DNA of 64,000 bases from Cyathus striatus. Taxonomy: Eukaryota > Basidiomycota > Agaricomycetes > Agaricales > Nidulariaceae. The DNA lies in assembly GCA_025738555.1 (NCBI GenBank), contig JAOVFP010000013.1, forward strand, positions 434,001 through 498,000, read 5' to 3'. Numbering within the stretch: the first letter of the stretch is position 1; every line of letters starts with the position of its first letter. Below the pieces are notes generated by a model that saw only the letters and a list, made by a program, of their open reading frames with translations, did not search any database and was not told the origin of the DNA. The translations under genes were made by a program, and so were the position numbers. This document shows positions 36,058 through 46,259 of this stretch, piece after piece.

Positions 36058-36154
36058 GGGCCTGGCCGGGAATTGAACCCGGGACCTCCTCCAACGGCAT
36101 TACATTAATAGGTAATTACCCTAAGAAGGAATCATACTACTAAACCACCAGGCC
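36058..36154 (-). tRNA. tRNA-Pro (AGG), with intron, second copy
   Basis: Same stems as the copy at 35.9 kb (GGCCTGG/CCAGGCC, CCTTC/GGAGG, CCCGG/CCCGG) with discriminator C. The intron between positions 37 and 38 has a different sequence and is about 25 nt. The D loop differs at one base (gtttag against gtctag). Both copies look functional. Confidence 0.92.
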
Positions 36155-36466
36155 GTGATTGCGGTTCGTTGGAGGCGGATAAGGGACATAGAGATATTTG
36201 TATTCAAATACAGTGCGGTACGTACAAGTGCGAATTTGCGATAAGTAATTTTTTTCACGTTTGATTTATTTCATTTACAGCTGTAGTTGTGTCGGACATA
36301 AGAGCAGTACGAGTGTGTAAACTCGTACGTCATCAATTGATATCGAATCTACTGAATAGAATTGCACTCCAATAAAGCCATCACCGAATATTCCCACACC
36401 CACCACTCCAGCACACGCGTCAATCAATCGATCCCTTCCTCCTCCTCCCCATCCCCCTCTCGCAAA

Positions 36467-39340
36467 ATGGCACCACACGACGCTCCAACAATGGACTCCC
36501 TCCTCCAAATCCTAACCACATCGAACAACATCCAAGCTCTCGCGCATACGCTCCGAGGCATCCCACGCGAAACGAGCAGCTTAGTCTGGGCAAGTCCCCT
36601 CTCGGGCGGTCAGGATCCCCTCGATGTGCTCGATGTGAGAGGGAATACGTTGGGTGTTTTGTATATTTTGTACGTCTTTTCTTTCTTTTGGGGGTTATGA
36701 ATGGGGGGAAAGGAAAAGAGGCTGATGAGGTTGTTTAGGTGCGCACGATTGAGTGTGTCAGGTGCTCTTCCGCCCCGCTGGGAAGTCCTGGAAGAGTTTT
36801 GTAACAATTATGATGTTGAGCAGGCGAGAGCTGCTCCGGATCGTGGTATGTCCCTTTCTTTCTCTCTTCCTTTCTACTCGTACTGAGAAGGTGTAGTGCT
36901 GGCGCTGGCAAAAGTAATTCAAAAAGCGACATACGAAGCTGGTGTCGTACGTCCCCCCTCCACTCTTTTAGTATACGCTAACGATACAAAAAAGCCACAA
37001 CAAGCCCTCCCCCTCCTCATCCCCCTCCTCCGCATCTACCCCTCATCAACCCTCACACCAATGCACCCCCTCATCCTCCAAACATCCCTAACAACACGCA
37101 TCTTTCCACCCGTCCTCCCGCTCCTCTCACCCAACACCATCTCCGACATCTCAGGAGACATAAGCGTCACAGACGTCCTCACATACTTCTACCTGGGCGG
37201 AATGATATTGGCATGTGTGCAAAGATGGGAAGAGGCGGAAGATATGATGGAGTATGTTATTTTGGTACCTGGGTATCCTAGTGCGATACAGCTGGAAGCT
37301 GTGAAGAAGCATCGGTTGTTTGGGTTGATTGTTCGAGGGAAGGTATGTGTTCCTCCCCCCCTCCCTTTTCTTCGTAAACTAATGCTCGCTTTGCTCGCAG
37401 TCAAATCCCCTCCCAAAACCAACCCACCCCCTCCTCCCGCGTCTACTCAAACAAACACCCTATGCAGCCCTCATCTCAGCATACCCCTCTTATCCCGTCC
37501 TCCAGTCCCTCTTACAGCAACACCACCAATTGTTCGCACAAGAGAAGAATCTGGGGTTGGTCAAGAAGGTCGTCGATCTGGCGAAAGTATGGAGCGTGAA
37601 GAAGTTAACGGGGACGTATGTCACGCTTGGGTTGGAGGAGATTGGGCGGGTTGTTGTTGGTGATGGGGAGGGGGGACAAGAAGGGGAGGGGGAGGCGATG
37701 GGGGAAGAGGAGGTTAGGGAGTTGATTTTGAGTATGGTTCGTGTCTCTTCTTTCCTTTATTTTCTTCCCTCCCTTTTCTTCCCAAGCTCACTCCGCTCGC
37801 TCGTTCGCAGATAGACCAAAATATCCTCCACGCACAATTCACAACGCCAACCACAGTCTCATTCTCTGACCCGCCTCCGGCGTTCACAAAGGCGGATGTG
37901 GATAGGGTTCTGAGGGATGTGCAGGGGCAGGCTGAGATGTTGGCCCTTCTGGATGGGGAGGTTGGGTGTGGGAGGGAGTTTTTGAGCAAGGTGAGCTGGT
38001 GTTTCTTTGTTGGGTGGAAGGAGGGGGAGGGGAGGGGTGAGGGAGGAGGTGTGCCTTTAGACCCTCGGCTTTCGATGGGCATTGGGTCGACACTGTCGCT
38101 GGACGGTGTTCATGACGATCGTTACTTGTTCCCGTCTCCTGCCTGACTCGCACTTTGATACCGTGTTCTGTGTGCCATGCTTTGAGGCGTGTTGGGCGTT
38201 GGGACGAAGCTGGACGGCGGATGGCCTCGACGTGGGGTGCTGGTGGGCATTGGTCATCCTGTTGATTATGCTGTGGCAAGACGAGGCGAGGCGACGTGAG
38301 CCTTTGTTGGCTGGCGCATCGGCGTAGGGCTGGGAGGGGTCGGGTATGCGCCCCTTCTCGTTCTCGTTTCTCCATCCCCACCCCTCTTCGTGCGCAGCGT
38401 AAAGTTAGGTCTACGCGCTCGAGGCGTGCGTATGTTTGGAGGTTGTGTGGTTTGTGGGCGCTTTGGCGTAGGAGGTGAGGTGGGAGGTGGTTGTGGCTGG
38501 ATGGTTACGCTTTGCGTCATCCGGGTAGGATTCAGGCGAGTTGGAGTGTACGAAACTAGGTCCCGTTGGAATTGGGGCTGTACTGGCCTTCATCCTCTGC
38601 GCGTCGTGCGCGTGTGGTTGGGTGGGCTTGGGGTGAGGTATGGTGGGCTGTATACGCTGCTAGCTCCTGTTGCAGTCGTGCTAGATTTCAACCGCCCGTC
38701 CATCTCTGTCTACACCTTCCTATCCTTTCCCTCCCTCTGCGCGTTGTGCGCGTACGGTTGGGTGAAGTTGGGTTGGGAGCGTGGGGGCATGGGGTATGGA
38801 TGGTTGGGGTTCTGCGTTGTGTGTGCGTTTGTGCACCTGTCGGGGCGGGCTGTTCCAGTTGGAATCATCCCTCCTTCGCTCGTATGCGCTTTAGCTTTGT
38901 GCAATCGTGCGTCTGGTTGGAAGGGCTCCTGCGTCAGGCGCCATGTTCGTTTGCGTAGCGCTCTGAAATAGGAGCTGTCCTAGCTCTTTACCCCCTCTCT
39001 CCTTACGTCTGTCTACAGCTTCTTTTCCTTCCTTCGCTTGTATATGCTTTGGGCTTTGTGCCTTTGTGCGGCTCTGGATGAACGAGGTTCTGTATCGTAC
39101 TCAGTTGCCTCCGTGTTTCAATCTCGTTCGAGCCTCTTCTATCTCTTTCTCTTCTCCTCTTCCTCTCTTTTCAACCTAACTAACACCCCTCCCATAAAAC
39201 AGGTAGTCAAAAACCAACAATCAGACGGCTCATGGGGCGGTGCCTCAGGCGGCGCAGGCGCCACTGGTGTCGGTGGTCAGGGCGTTCTGGTTGGCGATGA
39301 CGATGTGGGGCCTTCTTGGGAGGAATTTGGTGGTTTGTAA
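36467..39340 (+). CDS. CSN3: COP9 signalosome subunit 3 (CSN3)
   Basis: Six exons (36467-36669, 36739-36845, 36897-37342, 37401-37736, 37811-37990, 39203-39340) keep phase and give 469 residues. The N-terminal part holds helical repeats (MDSLLQILTTSNNIQALAHT, then PPRWEVLEEFC). The middle, DVLTYFYLGGMILACVQRWE to YVILVPGYPSAIQLEAVKKH, is characteristic of CSN3. The PCI domain follows in exons 3-5. In the COP9 complex CSN3 is a scaffold subunit; the complex removes NEDD8 from cullins and so controls SCF ligases. Exon 6 (VVKNQQSDGSWGG...) is Gly-rich and less certain, but pieces of exon 5, the intron and exon 6 recur together at other sites in the window, which supports the linkage. Intron 5 is 1,212 nt, far longer than the others (51-74 nt). 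Confidence 0.85.
37991..39202 (+). repeat. CSN3 intron 5, expanded repeat array
   Basis: The intron begins gtgagctgg and ends cataaaacag. Inside are diverged units of roughly 140-190 bp. Each has a tgtatacgct/gttggagttgt part, a pyrimidine run (ccttcctctcctttccctcc), gcgcgt(t/c)gtgcgcgtacgg and gttgggt. Similar units fill 54700-55260, 56090-56940, 59260-59965 and 60120-60880. The pyrimidine runs resemble splice acceptors. Two overlapping frames of 130-193 codons here are products of the GC-rich repeat. Confidence 0.75.
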
Positions 39341-40979
39341 ACTTACGTAGCTTTTGGTGGTGGGAGAGGGAGGGGCGGAAGGAAATATGGAGGGTGGTGG
39401 TCTGCTAGCAATTGCCGCTTATAATTGTCACTTAACCCTGAAGGGTGCAGTGTAAACACTTTATTTTACACATTTTCTTGTACGATGTCTTTTTCTGTTG
39501 GTCTGTGTACTTTTAAAAGATCACATTTATAGAGTGGTTGTGAAGTGTATTGGTTTGGACTCTAGAGGGAAGTGCGCGCTGACACTCACCGATCGGGGAC
39601 CAATGCTGTTTCTTCAATTCCATACATCCTCTCTCTTATTACGAACATACTAATCTTAATTGAACATTAGATTGATAGGAAGGCCTAATGTAAATGGTGA
39701 TGTTATTGAACAGAGGTACAGCGAATATAACATATCAAAAAAACGGCCTCAAAATCATGGTGATTCACTCAAAATTTCTTTACAATGTACTATTAGAACT
39801 ATTAGCCTGCTACTTAGTGCTCCTCATAAGATACAGATGAATACAATACATTTTTCTTTTACTTCTCGTACCGTGTCCCACTGGTGTCTCATATTGCCCA
39901 AAACCTCAGCCAAGGTAAGTACATTCTGATTCTGCTTCAGTGGAAAGTTCAAGTCCACCTAGTGGCCCCACCTTGTACATTGACATCTCATTGGCATCTT
40001 GACCCAGTCCTATCCCTTCTGCATTTGAGTCCAAATGCTGCATGATACTGGATCATTTTGACCAATTGTTCGGTCATGCATCCCAAAGAGCATCAAACAA
40101 AGGTTCAGGGAAACAAAAAGGGCTAAAATTGGACACAAAAAATCGTTTTTTCATTATTAGATGTATGTACAGTATTTCTAATGTTCCTCGCAAATTTCTG
40201 TTGTGTACGTTGTGTTTTTTAAAAAAATTCTCCCCCAACTGAAGTTCTAGAGGAGTTTAAGGCCAAATTTTGTCTTTAATGTAACATTAGGAGCATTCAT
40301 TATTATAACATTGTTATTTTTATTGGTACTGTCTGTCAATTATAGATACACTAATTAAGCTTGCTCCTCACAAGTCCAATAGTTTGGTTTTAAAGGGCAT
40401 GAACAAATTTGAATGATGTCATGCACTAAAATGGGCCATGAACAGAACAATGAACTGAAATTTTCGGTCATACAAAATCTGAGGTCTTTACGCTCGCCCC
40501 CCCATTCCTGACGGACTTTGGCTGAACATGTTTTAGCTGTAACTCCAGTCATTTTCGTCAAGTCCAGTCCTGCTCTATTCCATCTTGAGTCTACCAGGAG
40601 TCCACCTGGAATCCATTGAATGGCAGGGGTCCAGCTAGTTCAACAGGAATTCTGGCAGACTAAGTCCTTATGGAATCCAACTGGACTCAACTGGACTTCT
40701 GCCAGACCCTTGCAATAGCCAGACTACATTTACTTTATATTAATTAGTATTACAATGAGCACTAGTACTATATTAAAAATAAATGCATTGGTTTGAACCT
40801 AAGCCTCTGCAACAATTACATAATAACAACTTCACATGGTTGCATGCATAACCAATACACTAGAAGGGCTTTAAAACTTGTATGCATATTACACCATATG
40901 TAGGGCATTCACATGTGTGCACTGTGCACATATGGAAATTCCCATTTTGGCCACGTCACAGCCAATTAACTGTCATGAT
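39341..40979. other. 3' flank of CSN3 and intergenic, no gene
   Basis: The first 800 bp resembles the flanks of the CSN3 exon-6 copies at 57.1 and 61.1 kb (agtgcgcg(c/t)tga...caatgctgtttcttc). Near 40046 the motif ttttgaccaattgttcggtca resembles 61589. Beyond that, short gtccagctggactc repeats occur at 40560-40715. No coding gene. Confidence 0.6.
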
Positions 40980-40984
40980 GACAT

Positions 40985-41125
40985 TCACTCCTTCCCTCCC
41001 ATCTTCCTCCTCCTCTCCCCTCCTCCCCTCCCCTCCTCCTCTCCCCTCCTTCCCTCCCCTCCTTCCCTCCCCCTCCTCATTTCCTCACCTCTTCCCTCCC
41101 CTCCTTCTCCCCTCCTCTCCTTCAA
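40985..41125 (+). repeat. Long pyrimidine tract (CCT/TCC repeats)
   Basis: About 140 nt almost purely of C and T on the + strand (tcctcctctcccctcctccc), followed by a purine-rich 250 nt. It is low complexity and the source of false frames. Such tracts can form triplex DNA. Confidence 0.9.
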
Positions 41126-41129
41126 ATGA

Positions 41130-41812
41130 GAACAATATGATGATAACAACAAGGGAATGACAACAATGTGGGGGTGACAACAATGGTGAAAGGACTAAAT
41201 TATGACAGGGCAAGGACAACAACAAAGGGACAATAATAAGCATTGGAAGACACCAAGGGAGGAGGACAACAACAAGGTGAGAAGCATAAGGATGTGGGGA
41301 GTGAGAGAAGAGGTGCAATGAGGAGGAAAGCAGAAGGGGGAGAGGGGGTACAACACAGGTGCCACATCAACAAGAGTTTGTGAATTGAGGCAGGGGCACC
41401 ATGTCAGTGAAGAGGAGGCACATGTGTTGACAAGAGGGGAAACACAACCAGGGGGGCACAGTGGGGGGGGAGGGAGATGCTATGTCAAGGGTGGAGTGTA
41501 ATGAGACAGGTGTGTGCAACAAGTGTAGAGGTTGTGGTCCTCTACAGTAACTTATGCTTACTCATGCACCACATAAACCTGACCAAATGTATTGGTGTCT
41601 ATGAATGTGTGAGTAAAAAAGTTATGTAACATATACAAATAGTGAGTATTTATATGGGCAATGCCTGATGGCATTGCCAAACAATGTGTAGGTAAACAAA
41701 TGTATGTAAGCAACAATAGTATGTAAGCAGCACCTGACATGGCACCTTACACACACCCCCTTGAGACTGAGTTCACTCAGTTTAATACACATGAAATGGG
41801 CAGGGTGATGTT
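41130..41812. other. No gene seen; purine-rich then AT-rich
   Basis: AG-rich repeats (acaacaaggg, gaggaggaca) up to about 41550, then ordinary AT-rich sequence with no supportable frame. Confidence 0.5.
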
Positions 41813-41814
41813 TT

Positions 41815-43573
41815 ATGCTGAAGATGGGCCAGGTGGTGGCAAGGGGCGAGGTGGTGGTTGAGGTGTCATTGGATGGGGGGGCCATATGCCATCATCCACT
41901 TCCATAGCAGAGGGAGCCTCTTGACTGACCAAATTGAGTACAGCAGGATCATTAGACCCAATGTCATCCAGGTTGCCTGCCAATATTGTGGTGGGGTCAT
42001 TAGACCCTTGACTGCTTGATGCAACAGAGGAAGGTAGCAGCACATGAAGGGGTGCAGAACCAGACATTTCTTCAATGTCCATGGTGGGGTCATTAGACCC
42101 CAGGTCAGCAGCTCCCTGTGAAGCCATGCTAGGCCCAGTAACAGGGGACAGAGTGGGATGAGGATGATTCCTGAGGTATAGGAATGTTGATGACTCTGCA
42201 TAGGATAACCATTGCCTGTCTCTGACCTAGTTCCCATGGGCAAGCCTGTCAATCTGCATCAACATATGGATGTGGTCAAAGTCCTCTGGCAATGGGGACC
42301 AGAACCTGGACCACTGGATTATCTCCCATGGCTCACCATACTGGTGGAGGTGTTCCAAACTCCTGTCATCAGCTTCCAAGAACAATGATCACCTTAGTGG
42401 TGAGTTGATAAAGTAGGCATCAAGATAGTTCAGACCAAATGGGTACGCATGGTTGATCCACGCTATGGGGACACTGTTTCATATGAGCATAGTGACCATG
42501 TCAGTCATCCCAACATTGTTTGCAGTGTTGGGGGGGGCAGATGAGTCATCAGCTAACAAAGTCAGGCCCAGTCTGAGGGTTGAATGGCTTGGATGGGTGG
42601 GAGGCATTCCATGCCTTGATTTCCTCCTGGTACCAGTGGGACTGAGATACAAGGAAGGCAAGTTCCCTCATGAATGGGACTCTAGCTTCATGATTGTTAG
42701 GGCCCAGTGCCTGTCCTAATAAGTAGCTGAAGACACTTTGACAACATACCTGGAAGGCATGCATAACTGCAATGCCAATGAATGGGTTGGTACTACCTGG
42801 ATGCCTGTGATGGGCCACATATTGGCAATAGAGATCCACCATCAGCTGATGCTCTGGCAGGGGCATTAACAGTCCTGCACCACCTGTTGCAGATGAGGAT
42901 GATTGTTGAGTGAATGAGGATTCCAGGTGAGTGATGTTCGGAATACCCAGGTTATAGGGTATGGAGAGAGGGGGAATCCCCTCAGTAAATCTAGTGTCAG
43001 ACAATATATACTGCATGGCTCAGTCTCAATGTTCTGGGAATACCCATCCCAAGATAGTGCAGAAGACATCGAGTAGTTCATGTGCCTCAAATTGTACCTT
43101 GGGGTGTACTGCTCATCATTGATCAAGTCCGCCAATGTGTCAACTTGTAGGGGGTTCATAGGAAACTCTCTAGGTGCAATGCAGTATAGTACAGAGTGTG
43201 GCTGGTATGAGGAATTGCTCCTTATTTCGAAACAGGAAGCCTCTTCCACTGATATTCCAGTGAACACTCAATTCAACCTCCTTGAAATGTATATTGTTGG
43301 ACCAAACATCCCCACAAGCCAGTTGTCTCACTCAATGCATCCAGTGCCACTCTCCATGACCCCCAGGGTGTCAAGTATATGCCCTGGGTTGGCTTTGTCC
43401 TTTGTGGCTTCCTTCCTCTTCCTGTCATCATATTTCATTTTCACAACCACATATTGATCATGCAGATGCTTCTGCTCTCTGTTTATCAGACCCTCTAGTT
43501 CCAGTTCTTCTGGGCTGCTGTCTGGCTCATCATCATTGTCATTGTCATTGTCTTGCTTCTGGTCTGCTTCCAC
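41815..43573 (-). pseudogene. Decayed gene of unknown family
   Basis: From 43573 downward, coherent protein-like sequence continues through several frames and stops. It starts with an acidic N-terminus (DNDNDDEPDSSPEELELEG) and KMKYDDRKRKE. A middle part has HLESSFTQQ, PEHQLMVDLYCQYVAHHR and GQALGPNNHEARVPFMRELA. Then IAWINHAYPFGLNYLDAYF and WSRFWSPLPEDFDHIHMLM lead to a Ser/Pro-rich end with repeated GSNDP motifs (about 41820-42130). In-frame breaks are TGA (three) and TAG (one), fitting CGA to TGA or CAG to TAG change; one break near 43020 may be an intron. I do not recognise the family. It abuts the fold-back element at 43598. Confidence 0.5.
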
Positions 43574-43836
43574 ATATTCAATGATGGATAAGCATAAGTG
43601 TTAGCCAAAATTATCATAAAAGTGTAGCGTTTTATGATTGCAGCAATCTTCTATCTAATGATCACCTAGATCATAAGTGATCATTAGGCATTTTGAAGGG
43701 TTATTCACCCATTAATACTAAATATAATGGTGATCATAAGTGATCAATGAATGTTTCAATGGGTTATTAGTTTATTATTAGTACTATTAATTGTTCAGGT
43801 AATCATAAGTGATCATTGTATTGCAAGGGTATATTA

Positions 43837-44306
43837 GTATATTATTAATACTAATGAATCCACAGCATCAGTGACAAATGTAACAAATGTGAAGCGTGGG
43901 AATAAGTGTGACATATGTGATGTGCATAAGAACATGACAAATGCGATGCGCGGGAATATGTGTGACATATGTGACACGCAGTAAGAACATGACAAATGTG
44001 AAGCGCGGGAATTAGTGTGACTGATGTGACGCGTGGTAAGAATGTGACAAATACAATATGTGGGAATATGCGTCACAGATGTGACATGCGAGAGGAACAT
44101 GACAAATATAAAGCATGGGAATTAGTGTGACTGATGTGATGCATGGTAAGAACATGACAAATGTGATGTGTGGGAATTAGTGTGACTGATGTGATGCGCA
44201 GTAAGAATGTGACAAATGCCATGCACAGGAATATGTGTGACATATGTGACGCACACAAGAACGTGACAAATGTGATGCTGTGGATTCATTAGTATTAATA
44301 ATATAC
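43837..44306. mobile_element. Nested MITE carrying a gtgacaaatgtgaagcg array
   Basis: Inverted ends gtatattattaatactaatg and cattagtattaataatatac, extended by aatccacagcatca and its inverse, are flanked by TA on both sides. Between them are about twelve diverged units of roughly 35 bp (gtgacaaatgtgaagcgcgg). The other arm of the host element reads straight through the site (gggtatattatggtgca, inverse at about 45240), which shows the empty state. Frames on the minus strand here are repeat products. Confidence 0.75.
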
Positions 44307-44517
44307 TATGGTGCACATTGCTTAGTCACCACTAGTTTTGTACAGTGGCAAAAATGGTCTGCGAAAAATTTTGAAAAATTTTGACTTGTTTTCTTCAACT
44401 TTATGAAAGTTTTGAGGGTACATTTAGCTGTATAATATCACTATTTCAATAATGGAGTAGATCATATGGTGTAATGTAGTAGTTCCATAGCTTCCTTGAC
44501 AAATTTCAATGCATAAG

Positions 44518-44980
44518 TAGTGTTGTTTGCGGCTCAGCTAAGAGCCATGTAGCCACTGTAGCTGAGCCAATTTTTAGCTAGCTGTAGCCATGAGAATGGC
44601 TAATGGCTTGGGTGGCTAATTTCCCAGCTATGGGGTTAACCAGGGGGTTTCCCTTATTGGAGGTATGTAGCCCCAACCAGCCAGGAATTGCAGAACCACA
44701 TTATGTAATTCATTTACTCCGCTCCGTATGTCCTGTTTTTATCCTTTAAAATACGAATGACAGTCTCTGGTTGGTTCTATTGCTATAGTTTTAATATATA
44801 TATTTCATAGGTATAAGTACAGATATTTTCAGCCACTATAAGCTTTTATTTTGCAAACTTTCTAATATGTAGATGTAGCTGCAGCTTAGCCACTTAGCTG
44901 AGCTGAGCTTAGCTGAATTTCAGGGTTAGCTGGCCCCAGCTGAGCTGAGCCAAGCCATAGTCAGCCATTTAACAACACTA
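44518..44980. mobile_element. hAT-type MITE with 8-bp target duplication
   Basis: The ends tagtgttgtt and aacaacacta are perfect 10-bp inverse complements. The flanks tgcataag (44510-44517) and cgcataag (44981-44988) form an 8-bp duplication with one T/C difference. The inside is full of agctgagc/gctcagct motifs in both orientations near the ends, which could bind a transposase. Length 463 bp, no coding capacity. The 8-bp duplication and TIR type fit hAT. Confidence 0.8.
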
Positions 44981-45719
44981 CGCATAAGATTGATAACTAA
45001 TCATATCCATTTATAGTAATTACCTTCCCAATATAGTAATCCAGCAAAATCTGGCATGTGTGAAAAATATAACTCACTCAGTTTTGGGAATTTTGACAAA
45101 CCGTTTAGCAGAATTATTCCATTCATCAAAACAAGCATTTCTACAAGAAGAATAAGAAATTGGAGTCATTTCATGTGAGAAATATCAGGTGACATTTCCT
45201 TGCACAAAAGTAGCAGTGACTAAGTGACATGCACCATAATATACCCTTGCAACACAATGATCACTTATGATCACCTGAACAATTATTAGTACTAATAATA
45301 AGCTAATAACCCATTGAAATATTCATTGATCACTTATGATCACCATTAGATCTAGTAATAATAGGTTACTATACTCTTGGGACACTTAATGATCACATAT
45401 GATCACCTGAACAATTAATAGTACTAATAATAAACTAATAACCCATTGAAACATTCATTGATCACTTATGATCACCATTATATTTAGTATTAATGGGTGA
45501 ATAACCCTTCAAAATGTCTAATGATCACTTATGATCTAGGTGATCATTAGATAGAAGATTGCTGCAATCATAAAACACTACACTTTTATAATAATTTTGG
45601 CTAACACCACTCCTTTACTACCATGAAAAAATGACAATCCCTGACATAAGCCCGTTGTACTTGCACCTACCCCTCTTCTTTCTAGAGCTTCACATGCCTT
45701 TTTTTCCATTTGCTTATCC

Positions 45720-45926
45720 CTAGAAAACAGTCAGAACAACTCTGAATGCATAATGCAACACCCACCTGAGATCCCCTAAGCACTCTAACTCAAGTTGCTT
45801 GCAATTAGAGCATGGATCATGGAGAAGTATGCATGTCTCCTCCTCCTTCTCTTTCTCAGCATCAGCATCAGACTTGTCATCTGCCTGACTCTCTGTCCAA
45901 ATGTGACTCTCCTCTGTGGCATGCAA
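45720..45926 (-). pseudogene. Weak relic with a cysteine cluster
   Basis: A frame reads an acidic stretch (DADAEKEKEEE) and then CILLHDPCSNCKQLELEC. The CxxCxxxxxxC spacing is Zn-cluster-like but incomplete. No flanking exon could be joined. Possibly a scrap of a dispersed gene family; low confidence. Confidence 0.2.
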
Positions 45927-46185
45927 GAGGTGTCAGATCCACTGATCTTGGAACATGAACTTTTGGCATCAATCCTGACTTGACATAATTTCAGGAACCA
46001 CTGAGCTTCAGCTTTTCAATAGCATTGCCTGGAGATCAGACAGGATCAATGGTCAGCAGTTGGTATTACTTTCCAAACCTTCATAGTTGACCTACTACTG
46101 AATGGCAGCTGAAGTCGAATAGAAGCATGTTTAAGTATTCTTTCAGTTATTTTTACTTGCTTTGTCTAGAAAATGTTAAAACTAT

Positions 46186-46259
46186 TGGACTGGACAGGGA
46201 TTGAACCTGTGACCACCCGTACTCATGACTAGGCGCTCTTCCAACTGAGCTACCAGCCC
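46186..46259 (-). pseudogene. tRNA-like sequence, Lys-like, with a broken anticodon arm
   Basis: Acceptor GGGCTGG pairs with CCAGTCC (one G-T), D arm GCTC-AGTTGGAA-GAGC and T arm ACAGG-TTCAATC-CCTGT are perfect. The anticodon arm (CCTAGTCATGAGTACGG) does not form a normal 5-bp stem with T33, although its outer bases recall tRNA-Lys (CCTGA...TCAGG). I take it as a tRNA pseudogene or SINE head rather than a working tRNA. Confidence 0.6.

Larger units (their letters stand above)
43598..45607. mobile_element. Second fold-back element, 2.0 kb
   Basis: The ends gtgttagccaaaattat and ataattttggctaacac are inverse complements, and the match runs about 90 bp with few changes (attgcagcaatcttctatc, then gatcataagtgatcattag). 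Arms of TGATCA-rich units continue to a part matching between 44310-44360 and 45200-45240. Two nested insertions lie inside. The terminal vocabulary (ttttatgattg, gatcataa) and the GTGACGCG-type repeats resemble the 9.6-kb element, so they are probably relatives. No coding gene; no clear target duplication. Confidence 0.8.

Noticed and set aside
38390..38971. 193-codon frame in CSN3 intron 5
   Set aside because: GC-rich intron repeat with overlapping open frames; no codon pattern or domain, and similar false frames occur in every copy of the array.
43834..44316. Minus-strand frames rich in His, Ser and Thr
   Set aside because: Products of the satellite inside the nested MITE.
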